The notes: generated by a model not told the origin, from the letters alone. A DNA stretch of 64,000 nt from Candidatus Melainabacteria bacterium (GCA_003258725.1 QHMG01000013.1:1-64000), one strand, 5' to 3'; counted from the stretch's first letter, positions 17,068-26,733 are shown. Numbers and translations are program-made.

Positions 17068-18393
17068 ATGAAAAGTTACAAGGAATACGCATACGAGTTA
17101 ATACGTTTAGCTTGGCCAATTATAATGGGTCAAATCGGATTTACCTTCATTTTGGCTGGTGATGTTTTTGTTGCAGGTAAATACTCGACTGACGTATTAT
17201 CTGCCGTAAGTATTTCTGGTGCAATCACAAGTATTATTTTTATGTTCGGAGTAGGTTTAATTATCAGCGTTTCACCCGTTTTATCAAATAGGTTAGGCGC
17301 TAAAAAATCAGCTAAAAAATTTTTCTATCCGACAATATTATTTTCTCAAATTGTGGCATTTTTCTCAATGTTACTAATCTTTGCAACCATTCCTTTAATG
17401 GAGCACATGGGATTTAACCCCAAATTAATGCCTGATATTAAAATTTATACATTTGTATTCGCATTTTCAGCCTTTGGTGGATATTTACACGTAGGTTTAA
17501 AAGAATTTTTGCAGGCTTATGAAATAGTATTTTTTCCTAATTTTATATCTATAATTGGTATATTTTTTAATTTAGTTTTCAATTGGGTATTTGCCTTTGG
17601 TTGGGGTGTAATTCCAGCTATGGGCGCAATGGGTTTAGGAATTGCAAGCACATTAATCAGAACTCTTATGGGACTTGCATTATTTATGTATTGCTTGTAT
17701 TACTTCCATTTTAAATTTGAAAAAATCAGCTCAAAATATTACTCATCATTAGTAAAAGTTGGCTTGCCAATTTCAGTTGCTGTGAGTTTAGAATTTATAA
17801 CCTTCAACTCTATGGCAATACTTATGGGACGTGTTGATAGCGTATACGCAGCGGCTCAAAATGTTTTGAATGTAATTAGTACGGCATCTTTTGTAATTCC
17901 ACTTTCAATATCAAACGCAATTGCTGTTAAAGTTGGATTTGCAAACGGAGCTAAAAACTTAACCGATGTAAAAAAATATTCAATTACAGGGGTTGCATTA
18001 TCCGTTGGCTTTATGGTTTTTTGTGGTATATTTTTTGCTTCATTCCCATCGTTTTTTGCTCAAATTTTCACAAACGATGCAACTTTAATTGCAATCGTAA
18101 CTCCAATTATGTACGCTGTTGCTGGTTTTCAATGTTTTGACGGGTTACAAGTTTCTTGTGGCGGTATTTTAAAAGGGTTAAAAAAGACTTTTATGGTATC
18201 TTTAGCAAACTTCTTTGGTTACATCTTAGTTGGAATCTCTTTAGGTGCGTTCTTAGCCTTTAAAATGCATTTGAACTTATTAGGTTTCTGGATTGGCATA
18301 GGAATTTCTTCAGCTTGTGTTGGCTCTATCTTAGTCTTTGAAATCATAAAGACTTATCAAAAAATGTTAAACACACAAGAAGGTCGAATTTAG
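17068..18393 (+). CDS. MATE-family efflux transporter
   Basis: A 441-aa protein with about 12 membrane helices and MATE features: LAWPIIMGQIGFTFILAGDV at the start, VFVAGKYSTDVLSAVSISGA, and GLGIASTLIRTLMGLALFMY in the middle. It would export cationic compounds by Na+ or H+ antiport. It is the last gene of the gmk operon; the stop codon lies inside the terminator stem at 18380. Confidence 0.92.
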   Translation: MKSYKEYAYELIRLAWPIIMGQIGFTFILAGDVFVAGKYSTDVLSAVSISGAITSIIFMFGVGLIISVSPVLSNRLGAKKSAKKFFYPTILFSQIVAFFSMLLIFATIPLMEHMGFNPKLMPDIKIYTFVFAFSAFGGYLHVGLKEFLQAYEIVFFPNFISIIGIFFNLVFNWVFAFGWGVIPAMGAMGLGIASTLIRTLMGLALFMYCLYYFHFKFEKISSKYYSSLVKVGLPISVAVSLEFITFNSMAILMGRVDSVYAAAQNVLNVISTASFVIPLSISNAIAVKVGFANGAKNLTDVKKYSITGVALSVGFMVFCGIFFASFPSFFAQIFTNDATLIAIVTPIMYAVAGFQCFDGLQVSCGGILKGLKKTFMVSLANFFGYILVGISLGAFLAFKMHLNLLGFWIGIGISSACVGSILVFEIIKTYQKMLNTQEGRI

Positions 18394-18413
18394 CTTTCAC
18401 TAAATTCGACCTT
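18380..18413. terminator. Hairpin overlapping the MATE stop codon, between convergent genes
   Basis: A 14-bp stem (18380-18393 with 18400-18413) includes the last four codons of the MATE gene. A second short palindrome (GTAAAGT-ttag-ACTTTAC) follows at 18420-18437. No long T-run is present, so termination strength is uncertain. Confidence 0.6.
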
Positions 18414-18436
18414 ACCTGCGTAAAGTTTAGACTTTA

Positions 18437-20347
18437 CTATTTTGTACAACCAAATGCGATTGTAATATGTTCTTTAGGGTTAACTGCTGAGATTTTAGAG
18501 CCTTTTGGATCTACTACATAAGCAATTTCATCACCTGAAGTTTGGAACAAGCCCATAGTACCTGAGATTGCAGTTCTTGTAATATCAACAGGAGCTTTAA
18601 GTGATTCCTTCATAAAGTCTTGTGTACTTCTGCCTGCAGCTCTAAATTGACCTTGAGCTGTTTCACCAATTGCAGTACCAACACCGCCAGAAACACTTTC
18701 TACTGCGTTACCTAAGTTTGTAACTAAGCCACCTGCGGTTCTTGCAGCTGTACCTACCAACGAACCAGCCCAAGTGAATGGTAATGTTAATGTTCTTGCA
18801 ATAGGGTTTGGAGTGTGTGTTTTATTAATTTGCGCTGTTAGAATTTGTTTTGGTAATTCTGCTGTACAATCACCATTTTGAATATCTGTAAACGCTAATT
18901 TTAATGCACCTTTTGCCTTACCGTTTGGACGAATTACTTCGATTACTTTACCGTTTACACGTGAACCACATGGATAAACTTGACCGTTGATTGTAACTTC
19001 TTCCAAAGTCGTTGCTGCAAATTGTTGACCTACATAAGCACTCTTTGCGTTTACTTGGTCTAAAAATTCAAGTTTTAATGTCGGAATTTTAACAACATTT
19101 TCATGTTCTAAGTATGCTTGTTTTGAGTTATCAAGAGGGCAAGCGCTATTTGCAGTTTTAGGGTTATTATCGTAACCGCCTGCTACACGTACATTTTGAA
19201 GCATTGATGCAATATCCGCACGAGTTGCAGTTTTGTTAGGCATAATCATCTCTGAGTTTGGCATGTCTGCTAAAGCACCGTTTTCTAAAGCTGTTGCAAT
19301 TGGAATTTGCGACCAACTTGGTAAACGTGAACCGTCTTTATATTTTGACAAAATTTCCTTTGCCTTACAATCGTCAATGTTACAATTATTTAAACCTTTT
19401 GCCATTGCAGTTAAGGCTTCTGCCCTTGTTACATTATTATTTGGCATAAATCTACCGTTTGGATAGCCCTTCATTAATTTTTCGTCTACGGCTTTTGCAA
19501 TTAACGGATTAGCCCAATTACTTGCAGGTACATCAGAGAAGATACATTTTGGTTCTAAGCCACAAGTATCCATATTGAAGCCCTTAACTAACATAGTTGC
19601 AAACTCTGCACGTGATACATTTCTGTTTGGTTTAAACAAATTGTCAGGATAGCCGACTACAACGTCATTCATAGCTAATTTGTCGATATCACAAGATGCC
19701 CAATAGTTTTCTGGAACATCAGGGAAGTAGTTTTGTAAATTAGCAGCTGCTCCCGTCATACCTTTTAAGTTAGATTTTAAGTCAAAAGGTTCGTACGTAC
19801 GTTTTAATGCATCAATTGAGTTTTCTGTATGAATATCAATTGGGCAACCTGCACCGTCAAGATTCATTTCATTGTTATCAACAGGGACACCATTAATCGT
19901 ATCCATATTGTTATTTAAATATGGTAATTGGCTTGCTGCACCTGTCATTGAACCGTCTGATGTAATTGTTGCACCTGCAATGTTTGGGTTTAGTTCATTT
20001 TGTGATGAGCTAACTGAACTTGCACTTTTTCCTACATAATTATTCGTACCATAAATTGCGTTCGGATAACCGTAAATTTGTTTCATATCTTCTGAATTTA
20101 CAGTTTGTGCGCTTGCACAAGAAGCACAAGTTGGTTGTGCTTTTTTAGCACATTTTTCTTCTGCCAAGTTTTGACATTTACATTTTGTTTTTACCTTATG
20201 ACATTTATCACATTTTTGTGTAACTTTTTCACAAGGTGCTTTTTCTTTTACCTTGTTACAAGGACAAGCTGCCATTGCACTGGCAAAAGACATTGTACTT
20301 ATACCCACAGCCAACATAGCTGCTACTGTAAGTTTTTTTAATTTCAT
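18437..20347 (-). CDS. SLH-domain envelope protein with Cys-rich N-terminus
   Basis: A 636-aa exported protein. The signal peptide spans residues 1-27 (AMLAVGISTMSFASAMA). Next is a Cys/Lys-rich segment with CPCNKVKE, CDKCHKVKTKCKCQ and CASCAS, possibly metal-binding or disulfide-linked. Three SLH repeats follow at about 205-390, the first two canonical (YFPDVPENYW, GYPDNLFKPNRNVSRAEFAT; IFSDVPASNWA, GYPNGRFMPNNNVTRAEAL) and the third degenerate. The C-terminal part has a beta-rich stretch and a Gly/Ala-rich segment. SLH domains anchor proteins to wall-linked polymers, often pyruvylated. A strong AAGGAGG ribosome site suggests high expression. Confidence 0.9.
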   Translation of the reverse strand: MKLKKLTVAAMLAVGISTMSFASAMAACPCNKVKEKAPCEKVTQKCDKCHKVKTKCKCQNLAEEKCAKKAQPTCASCASAQTVNSEDMKQIYGYPNAIYGTNNYVGKSASSVSSSQNELNPNIAGATITSDGSMTGAASQLPYLNNNMDTINGVPVDNNEMNLDGAGCPIDIHTENSIDALKRTYEPFDLKSNLKGMTGAAANLQNYFPDVPENYWASCDIDKLAMNDVVVGYPDNLFKPNRNVSRAEFATMLVKGFNMDTCGLEPKCIFSDVPASNWANPLIAKAVDEKLMKGYPNGRFMPNNNVTRAEALTAMAKGLNNCNIDDCKAKEILSKYKDGSRLPSWSQIPIATALENGALADMPNSEMIMPNKTATRADIASMLQNVRVAGGYDNNPKTANSACPLDNSKQAYLEHENVVKIPTLKLEFLDQVNAKSAYVGQQFAATTLEEVTINGQVYPCGSRVNGKVIEVIRPNGKAKGALKLAFTDIQNGDCTAELPKQILTAQINKTHTPNPIARTLTLPFTWAGSLVGTAARTAGGLVTNLGNAVESVSGGVGTAIGETAQGQFRAAGRSTQDFMKESLKAPVDITRTAISGTMGLFQTSGDEIAYVVDPKGSKISAVNPKEHITIAFGCTK

Positions 20348-20496
20348 TTTTTAAAACCTCCTTATCTGGTTTGTTTATTTGTTTCCCTTTAGCTATTTGC
20401 TTTTCTTTTTTATGATTATGTATTTTAAATCGTTTTATAACATTGTCGAAATTGGTTATATGGGTGGGTAATTTGAAAATAACTTTTTGGCTAATG

Positions 20497-20526
20497 TTGG
20501 AAAATTTTTCATGTTTGCGGTATTAT
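20497..20526 (+). promoter_or_regulatory. Candidate promoter for the CoA-activase-like gene
   Basis: TTGGAA (20497-20502) and TATTAT (20521-20526) are 18 bases apart, 36 bases before the ATG at 20562. Confidence 0.5.
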
Positions 20527-20561
20527 CAAAATATAATCAAGTAAATTAATAGAAGGTTGTT

Positions 20562-21593
20562 ATGAAGTTAGGAATTCCTAGAGGTTTATCATTTTACAGT
20601 ATGTATCCATTTTTGTATGGATTCTTTAGTGCTATTGGCATTGAAGTAGTTTTATCCGACAAAACTACAAAAAAGACTCTTTCAAAAGGTTCTTCTTTGG
20701 TAGTTACTGAAACATGCTTACCTGTAAAAATCTTTGTAGGACAAGTTCTTAACTTAATTGAAAAAGGCGTTGAAAATATCTTCGTTCCTTCAATTCAATC
20801 TATAGCACCTAAAATTTATAACTGCTCTAAAATCAGAGGACTTCCAGATTTAATCAGAAATGTTGTTAAAAAACCTTTTAATATGATTGAACCAACTCTT
20901 GATAAATCTCAAAAAGGACAAGGGTTATATCAATTCTTACTTGAATGTGTTAAACCGTTTGGCATCGTTGATATGGAAAAAATTAAAAAAGCCTCAAAAA
21001 CAGGCTGGAGAGTTTATAACAACTTCCAAGTTATGTTAAAATCTGGCATGCCTTACGAAAAAGCACTTAAAAACGCTATTGCTGGCAAACTTTTAATTGA
21101 AAAAGATGAAACTGAATATCCTGTATCAATTGCGCTAGTTTCACATGCTTACAATATTTATGATGAACGTGCCTCTATGAAGGTTATCGACAAACTTAAC
21201 AAAATGGGGGTTAAAGTTTATACTGCATATCAATTAACAGAAGAACAACTTGAAGAAGGTGTTGTTTCTCTTGGTCAAGAAATTTATTGGGCAAATGAAG
21301 CTGAAATGACAGGTTGTGCTGGATATTATCTAAAAGATAACAAAATCGACGGCTTAATCACTATTACAGCATTTGGCTGTGGTCCTGATTCGTTAATGCT
21401 TGAACGTGTTACAAGAAAATCTAAACAGTTTAACAAACCATTATTGAACCTTACAATTGATGAACACACTGGTGAAGCTGGTTTTATTACACGTCTTGAA
21501 GCGTTTGTTGACATGCTTTATCGTAAAAAACGTATGCAAGGTATCGTTGAAGAAGGTTTCGCACCTACTTCAAATGTTATGGAATTTATCTAA
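20562..21593 (+). CDS. Acyl-CoA dehydratase activase-related protein (DUF2229-type)
   Basis: A 343-aa protein with the start MKLGIPRGLSFYSMYPF and conserved Cys positions (VVTETCLPVKI, YNCSKIRGLPD, TAFGCGPDS), ending with LTIDEHTGEAGFITRLEAF. These are marks of the 'CoA-substrate-specific activase' associated family. Relatives are fused or linked to activators of 2-hydroxyacyl-CoA dehydratases and probably bind an iron-sulfur cluster. The ATPase activator half is absent here, so this is the stand-alone form. It is monocistronic with a terminator at 21621. Confidence 0.85.
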   Translation: MKLGIPRGLSFYSMYPFLYGFFSAIGIEVVLSDKTTKKTLSKGSSLVVTETCLPVKIFVGQVLNLIEKGVENIFVPSIQSIAPKIYNCSKIRGLPDLIRNVVKKPFNMIEPTLDKSQKGQGLYQFLLECVKPFGIVDMEKIKKASKTGWRVYNNFQVMLKSGMPYEKALKNAIAGKLLIEKDETEYPVSIALVSHAYNIYDERASMKVIDKLNKMGVKVYTAYQLTEEQLEEGVVSLGQEIYWANEAEMTGCAGYYLKDNKIDGLITITAFGCGPDSLMLERVTRKSKQFNKPLLNLTIDEHTGEAGFITRLEAFVDMLYRKKRMQGIVEEGFAPTSNVMEFI

Positions 21594-21620
21594 TTAAAAG
21601 AAGATTAATAAAAGATTTGA

Positions 21621-21651
21621 GGATTAGCATAGATTTATGCTAATCCTTTTT
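21621..21651 (+). terminator. Intrinsic terminator of the CoA-activase-like gene
   Basis: Perfect 11-bp stem (21621-21631 with 21636-21646, GATT loop) followed directly by T5. Confidence 0.85.
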
Positions 21652-21660
21652 AATTCTCGT

Positions 21661-21690
21661 AAAAAAGAGGTTTGGTCAAACCAAACCTCT
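21661..21690 (-). terminator. Intrinsic terminator of the glyA operon (minus strand)
   Basis: An 11-bp stem (21666-21676 with 21680-21690) followed on the minus strand by a T-run. It lies 15 bases after the stop of the transferase gene at 21705. Confidence 0.8.
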
Positions 21691-21704
21691 AATCATTAAA
21701 ACCT

Positions 21705-22811
21705 CTATTGTTCTTCGTTTTTGTGTTGTTCTTCTTCCAAAATTTGTTCAGGATTAATGTTCTTCTTTCTTGTGATTGCAATTAAACTTAAGCCAAACAT
21801 AATTAACAACAACACCAACATATAAATTAAGTAATGCCCAATTGAACCCACCAAAGAAGTTGCGATTGCACCACCTACAATTGCAACAAAAGTAATTGTT
21901 ACAACAGTTTTATTTTGAGACAAACCAGCCTTTAACAATTTGTGGTGAATATGTTCTGCATCTGCAACAAATGGAGAATGACCCTTCAGAATTCTACGCA
22001 AAGTAGAGAAGGTAATATCAATAATAGGAACTGCCAAAACTACGAATGGTAACAAAATTGCCAAAGTTGCTGTTTTCATAACCCCTGTAATTGACAAACT
22101 TGCCAACAAAAATCCAGAAAACAATGAACCTGAATCTCCCATAAAGATTTTAGCAGGATTAAAGTTATAAGCTAAAAACGCCAACATTGAACCTGATAAA
22201 ATAAACGCAATCAAGGCACTAATTGAATTTGAAGGTGTCATTGAAACGGCTACAATAGCTAAAGTAATTGAGTTTACTGTAATTACAGAACCTGCCAAGC
22301 CGTCAACACCGTCGATAAAGTTTACTGCATTACAAATACCTACAATCCATAATAGCGTAATTGGATAAGATAGCCACCAAGCAAGGTGAACAACTTCACC
22401 CATTTGAAACGGATTAAAAATTGTATCTATTTTTACGCCTAACAAATAAACTACTGTTACGATTGCAACTTGTAAAAATAGTTTAAATTTTGCGTTCAAA
22501 TTATAAACATCATCAACCAAACCCAACAAAAACATTAAAGAACCACCTAACAGAATACCCGAAAGTAAACTTCCATAAGGATAGTAGCTTAAAAATACCA
22601 ACAACAAAAAGGTCAACATTGTGCTTGTAAAAATAGCAACTCCACCTAGTCTTGATACGGGTATTTTATGAATTTTACGTTCGTTTGGAAGGTCAACTAA
22701 GCCTTCTTTTTTTGAATATGCAATTACAATTGGAACAATGAATATACCTAAAATTAAAGATATAAGCGCTCCTATAATATGTACTTGTGCTTGTCCTAAT
22801 GTATTTAAAAT
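21705..22811 (-). CDS. WecA/MraY-type undecaprenyl-phosphate sugar-1-phosphate transferase, probable AUU start
   Basis: A polytopic membrane enzyme that would load a sugar-1-phosphate onto undecaprenyl phosphate. Catalytic motifs: LGLVDDVYNLNAK, FIDGVDGLAGS, KIFMGDSGSLFSG, GHSPFVADAEHIHHKLLKAGLS. The first ATG (22619) would remove the first membrane helix and the family-invariant loop. Reading upstream in frame restores GLVDLPNERKIHKIPVSRLGG and a hydrophobic helix (ALISLILGIFIVPIVI), but no ATG, GTG or TTG exists there before the in-frame stop at 22827. An ATT at 22811 stands eight bases after AGGAG and is the best start, giving 368 aa. It follows glyA by 18 bases in the same operon. Confidence 0.85.
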   Translation of the reverse strand: MLNTLGQAQVHIIGALISLILGIFIVPIVIAYSKKEGLVDLPNERKIHKIPVSRLGGVAIFTSTMLTFLLLVFLSYYPYGSLLSGILLGGSLMFLLGLVDDVYNLNAKFKLFLQVAIVTVVYLLGVKIDTIFNPFQMGEVVHLAWWLSYPITLLWIVGICNAVNFIDGVDGLAGSVITVNSITLAIVAVSMTPSNSISALIAFILSGSMLAFLAYNFNPAKIFMGDSGSLFSGFLLASLSITGVMKTATLAILLPFVVLAVPIIDITFSTLRRILKGHSPFVADAEHIHHKLLKAGLSQNKTVVTITFVAIVGGAIATSLVGSIGHYLIYMLVLLLIMFGLSLIAITRKKNINPEQILEEEQHKNEEQ

Positions 22812-22829
22812 TGTCCTATCTCCTATTTA

Positions 22830-24068
22830 TTATTTGTACAATGGGTGCTTTTGACAAAGTTTTAAAGAACGCTCTTTTAAATTCTTCAATATGCTTTCAT
22901 CATCAGAATGTTTAATTGCTTCTGCAATAATTTTTGCAACTTCTGTCATATCGTCTTCTTTAAAACCTCTTGTTGTAACAGCAGCAGAGCCAAGTCTAAT
23001 ACCGCTTGTAACAAATGGACTTTGAGGGTCATTTGGAACTGTATTTTTATTGGCAGTAATTCCAACAAGTTCCAAAACATTTGCCATATCTTTACCTGTT
23101 TTACCTTGACGTCTTAAATCCAAAGTCATCAAGTGATTTTCTGTCATGCCACCCACAATATCCATATTTTCATCAAGTAAACCTTGAGCCAAAGCCTTTG
23201 CATTTTTAACAATTTGTTCTGCATAAGCCTTAAATTCAGGTTTTGAGGCTTCCAACAAAGCAACGGCTTTACCTGCAATAATATGTTCCAAAGGCCCGCC
23301 TTGAGTTCCAGGGAATACAGCTTTATCAATACCTAAAGCATGCTCTTGTTTACACATGATAATTCCACCTCTTGGACCTCTTAATGTTTTGTGAGTTGTT
23401 GTTGTAACAAAATCTGCATAAGGAACAGGAGATGGGTGAACACCACCTGCAACAAGCCCTGCAATATGTGCAATATCTACCATCAAATATGCACCAACCT
23501 CATCTGCGATTTCTCTAAATCGTTTGAAATCAATAACTTTTGAGTAGTTGCTTGCACCAGCAATAATCATTTTTGGCTTATGTTCTTTTGCTAATTTTTC
23601 AACATTGTCATAATCAATAACACCTTCGTCATTAACACCATAACTTACAATATTAAAGTACATACCAGAAAAGTTTACAGGTGAGCCGTGAGAAAGGTGT
23701 CCGCCGTTTGACAAATCCATACCCATTACAGTATCGCCAACCTTTAGAGCATATAAAAATACTGCCATATTAGCTTGTGCGCCACTATGTGGTTGAACAT
23801 TTGCATGGTCTGCACCAAATAATTCGCACGCTCTTTTTTGAGCTAATTCTTCAATAACGTCGATATTATCGCAACCGTTATAAAATCTTTTATGAGGTTT
23901 ACCTTCGGCATATTTATTTGTTAAAACAGTTCCACATGCAGCCATTACCGCTTTTGAAGTAAAGTTTTCACTTGCAATAAGTTCAATTGTATTTTGTTGT
24001 CTTGAAAGCTCTTTTTCAACTAACTCAGCTACTTGAGGGTCTGTTTCTCTTATAATATCCAATTCCAT
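22830..24068 (-). CDS. glyA: Serine hydroxymethyltransferase
   Basis: A 412-aa PLP enzyme interconverting serine and glycine with tetrahydrofolate. Motifs: IELIASENFTSKAVM, QPHSGAQANMAVF, MVDIAHIAGLVAGG and the PLP lysine in TTTHKTLRGPRGGI. Full length. It has its own promoter at 24096-24124, AAGGAG before the ATG, and probably shares its transcript with the sugar-phosphate transferase. Confidence 0.98.
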   Translation of the reverse strand: MELDIIRETDPQVAELVEKELSRQQNTIELIASENFTSKAVMAACGTVLTNKYAEGKPHKRFYNGCDNIDVIEELAQKRACELFGADHANVQPHSGAQANMAVFLYALKVGDTVMGMDLSNGGHLSHGSPVNFSGMYFNIVSYGVNDEGVIDYDNVEKLAKEHKPKMIIAGASNYSKVIDFKRFREIADEVGAYLMVDIAHIAGLVAGGVHPSPVPYADFVTTTTHKTLRGPRGGIIMCKQEHALGIDKAVFPGTQGGPLEHIIAGKAVALLEASKPEFKAYAEQIVKNAKALAQGLLDENMDIVGGMTENHLMTLDLRRQGKTGKDMANVLELVGITANKNTVPNDPQSPFVTSGIRLGSAAVTTRGFKEDDMTEVAKIIAEAIKHSDDESILKNLKERSLKLCQKHPLYK

Positions 24069-24095
24069 TTATACACATCTCCTTAATCTTGTTTA

Positions 24096-24124
24096 ATTAT
24101 ACGGGAAAAATATGTAGCAAGCAA
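24096..24124 (-). promoter_or_regulatory. Sigma-70-type promoter of glyA
   Basis: On the minus strand TTGCTT (24124-24119) and a perfect TATAAT (24101-24096) are 17 bases apart, 27 bases before the glyA ATG. Confidence 0.75.
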
Positions 24125-24140
24125 GTAATTTACAAATGAA

Positions 24141-24166
24141 GGCGATGCTTGAATATAAGCATCGCC
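24141..24166. terminator. Intrinsic terminator after the LysM gene
   Basis: A 10-bp G+C-rich stem (24141-24150 with 24157-24166, 6-base loop). It lies 28 bases past the LysM stop and upstream of the glyA promoter, so it isolates the two minus-strand units. The T-run is better on the plus side. Confidence 0.65.
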
Positions 24167-24193
24167 TTTCTGTTTTTATAATTCTTGTGCATT

Positions 24194-24790
24194 TTAATTA
24201 AGTGGAATTCTTAATTTTTGACCAATTGAAAGAGCATTAGGGTTTTTCATACCATTTGCTGCTTTAATTGCCTGTTCTCGCTCCATAGAATATGAACCAT
24301 AGAATCTAATAATAATACTTTCTAAAGTATCACCACTTTGAACAGTATAAATTTCATCTTGTCTTGGTGCTGTTGTTGTAGCGGCAGCCTTTGTAGAAGT
24401 TGCTGAAACCTCTTTGTCAGCAGGAATGAAAGTTATAGCAGTATCTTCAATTTTTGTATCCGGAACTTTTGTTGAAATATCTTCAGCAGATTCGTTCATA
24501 CTTTTCATCGAAAAACCAATTAAAGATGTGATGATTAACATTACAATAGCACCAGCGATAAAACCTGTAATAAGGTAAACTGTTGGTGATTTATCTTGCT
24601 TGCTGTGTTGTTTGAAGTTTGTCCAAAGCATATCTAGTTCACGTTCTTTAATTTGAGGTGCAACTGATTTTACAGCTTGCTTTTGTTGAGCATTTGCTAT
24701 TTGTGTTTGACGTCTGTATTTTGCAATATTTTCTAAAGCCTGAATCTTTTCTTTAGACAAATTTGCTCGCCTTAGGGTTGTACTTTTCAT
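24194..24790 (-). CDS. LysM-domain protein with one membrane anchor
   Basis: A 198-aa protein with a basic cytoplasmic N-terminal region of about 75 residues (ERELDMLWTNFKQHSKQ). A single hydrophobic helix follows (VYLITGFIAGAIVMLIITSL), then a Thr/Ala-rich linker and a C-terminal LysM domain (IYTVQSGDTLESIIIRFYGS, then ALSIGQKLRIPLN). The topology is type II, with LysM in the periplasm binding peptidoglycan. It is monocistronic. Confidence 0.85.
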   Translation of the reverse strand: MKSTTLRRANLSKEKIQALENIAKYRRQTQIANAQQKQAVKSVAPQIKERELDMLWTNFKQHSKQDKSPTVYLITGFIAGAIVMLIITSLIGFSMKSMNESAEDISTKVPDTKIEDTAITFIPADKEVSATSTKAAATTTAPRQDEIYTVQSGDTLESIIIRFYGSYSMEREQAIKAANGMKNPNALSIGQKLRIPLN

Positions 24791-24975
24791 GATTTCCTCA
24801 TCTCATATATAGTCTAGTTTAAAAATCTTTATAGTAATATTACCATAATTAATGATTATATACAAGATTTGAACATAAATTTAGTATGTTCGTATGAGTT
24901 TTTAAACTTTTGCTCAAGTTTTGATTTTTTACAGTCGAAACCTTTTGTACAAACACAAGGAGAAAACGACTAAAA

Positions 24976-26646
24976 ATGTCAGAACAAATTTTTGCATCCG
25001 AAGAAATAGCACTATCTCAAGAAGAAAAAGATTTAGCACTAAAAGAATTAGAAAACGCAAGATTAGCACACCAAAGATATTTAATTAAACAACAAGATGA
25101 AGATTGGTCACAAGCAATTGAAGGCTACATCAATGCTGCAAAACACAATCCAGAAATTCCAGAAGTTTACTATCGTCTTGCTTTTTTGATGTGGGAAAAA
25201 GGCGAAATTAATATTGATGCTGCTATTGAACAATGTAAAATGGCATTGGAATGTTCTCCTCTAAGCGCCAACGCTTACATCTACAAAGGTTATTTTGATA
25301 AATTAGCAGATAATTATTTAGATGCAGAAACAGAATTCAAAAAAGCAATTCAATTAACAGGCTTAAAATCTGCTAGACCTAGAATTTTATTATCGTTAGC
25401 TATTTTGAGAAAAATGGGTCAAGAAAGAACAACCTTCAAAGATTTATTGAACTTTGTTTACTACTTCATTTCAGGCTCAATCATGCTATCTTATGACATT
25501 CCGTCATTAAAGATTTTAACACGTTCATTTAAAGATGATTTTGCCGTTTTGGCTTACCAAAAAACAGGCGCATTATTGGAAAAAATGAACATGTCTAAAG
25601 TTGCTTACGGCTTGTACGAAAAAGCAGCAAAATCAACAGGACACAAGGAAGTGTTCTTATCAAAAATGGGTGACATTTCTGTACGAAACAAAAATCCAGA
25701 AAGCGCATTTGAAGCATATAGAGAAGCCTATGCCTCAAACCCTCAAGATAAAGTTGTATTGATGAAACTTGCGACTTTAACTCAAACATACTTCCCTGAA
25801 ATGGTTGACGATTCAATTGATTACTACACCCAACTTTTAGAGCTTCAACCTGAGGACAGCGCATTTATTTACTATGAATTAGGTCACTTGTACCTTAAAA
25901 AAGAGGACAAAATCAATTCAGTAAGCGCCTTCAGATTGGCTTTAGAACAAGACAAAACAAATCCGTTCTACCATAATTCATTAGCTTATGCTTACCTTAA
26001 AGCTGAATTATTTGAAGATGCAATTTCTCATTATAATACAGCAATCAGCATTAACCCTGACAATGAATGGACTGCAATGGTTTGCCACGCTTTAGGTTCA
26101 ACTTATGCGGAAGTTTATGGAAACTTGGATTTAGCAATTGACAAATTTAAAGAAGGTATTGAGCTTGATGATAAAAATTACGACTTAAAATTATCATTGG
26201 GTGACGCATTAATGGCATCAGGCGACATTGAAAACGCTATCCGCTCTTACTGTGACGCAATTTCAACAGAACCTGACAACTTCAGAGCTTATTCAAAAGC
26301 AGGTTTAGCTTTGTGGGAAAAAGATATGATTGAAGAAGCCATTATTTCGTATCACAAATCTATTGACTTAAACCCTAATTTCGATATTTCTCAAAACAAT
26401 TTAGGCGTTATTTACCTTGATGGACTAGGTTGCGCAGAAGATGCACTTCCATTCTTTGAAAAAGCAATTGAAGTGAACCCTTCTTATACACTAGCATACT
26501 TTAATGCCGCAAGAGCAAACGAAATGTTAGGCAACAAAACACAAGCAGCCGAATACTACCAAATGGCACTTGATATGAACAAATTAACTGAAGACTTGAA
26601 TGAGTCTGATATACAACAAAGATTACACTCGCTATTTGAATTATAA
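24976..26646 (+). CDS. Tetratricopeptide-repeat protein
   Basis: A 556-aa protein made almost wholly of TPR units; clear repeats include YYRLAFLMWEKGEINIDAAI, YELGHLYLKKEDKINSVSAF, HNSLAYAYLKAELFEDAISH, LSLGDALMASGDIENAIRSY and NNLGVIYLDGLGCAEDALPF. It has no signal peptide or membrane helix, so it is probably a cytoplasmic scaffold. The ribosome site AAGGAG is rather far (13 bases) from the ATG. The terminator at 26656 closes it as a single-gene unit. The partner is unknown. Confidence 0.85.
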   Translation: MSEQIFASEEIALSQEEKDLALKELENARLAHQRYLIKQQDEDWSQAIEGYINAAKHNPEIPEVYYRLAFLMWEKGEINIDAAIEQCKMALECSPLSANAYIYKGYFDKLADNYLDAETEFKKAIQLTGLKSARPRILLSLAILRKMGQERTTFKDLLNFVYYFISGSIMLSYDIPSLKILTRSFKDDFAVLAYQKTGALLEKMNMSKVAYGLYEKAAKSTGHKEVFLSKMGDISVRNKNPESAFEAYREAYASNPQDKVVLMKLATLTQTYFPEMVDDSIDYYTQLLELQPEDSAFIYYELGHLYLKKEDKINSVSAFRLALEQDKTNPFYHNSLAYAYLKAELFEDAISHYNTAISINPDNEWTAMVCHALGSTYAEVYGNLDLAIDKFKEGIELDDKNYDLKLSLGDALMASGDIENAIRSYCDAISTEPDNFRAYSKAGLALWEKDMIEEAIISYHKSIDLNPNFDISQNNLGVIYLDGLGCAEDALPFFEKAIEVNPSYTLAYFNAARANEMLGNKTQAAEYYQMALDMNKLTEDLNESDIQQRLHSLFEL

Positions 26647-26655
26647 AAGATTCAC

Positions 26656-26680
26656 GGGGCTTAAACAGCCCCTTTTTTTT
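26656..26680 (+). terminator. Intrinsic terminator of the TPR gene
   Basis: Stem GGGGCT / AGCCCC (26656-26661 with 26667-26672) followed by T8. Confidence 0.9.
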
Positions 26681-26698
26681 GCGAAAAAATCCTCAAAT

Positions 26699-26733
26699 TT
26701 GACATTTTTTGAAAAAAATGTTCTATATATATT
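26699..26733 (+). promoter_or_regulatory. Promoter region with overlapping palindrome before the phage-like gene
   Basis: A perfect TTGACA (26699-26704) is followed by TA-rich -10-like sequence at 26722-26733. The spacer is occupied by a near-perfect palindrome, ACATTTTTT-g-AAAAAAATGT (26702-26721), which overlaps the -35 and looks like a repressor site. The operator role is inference. Confidence 0.5.
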
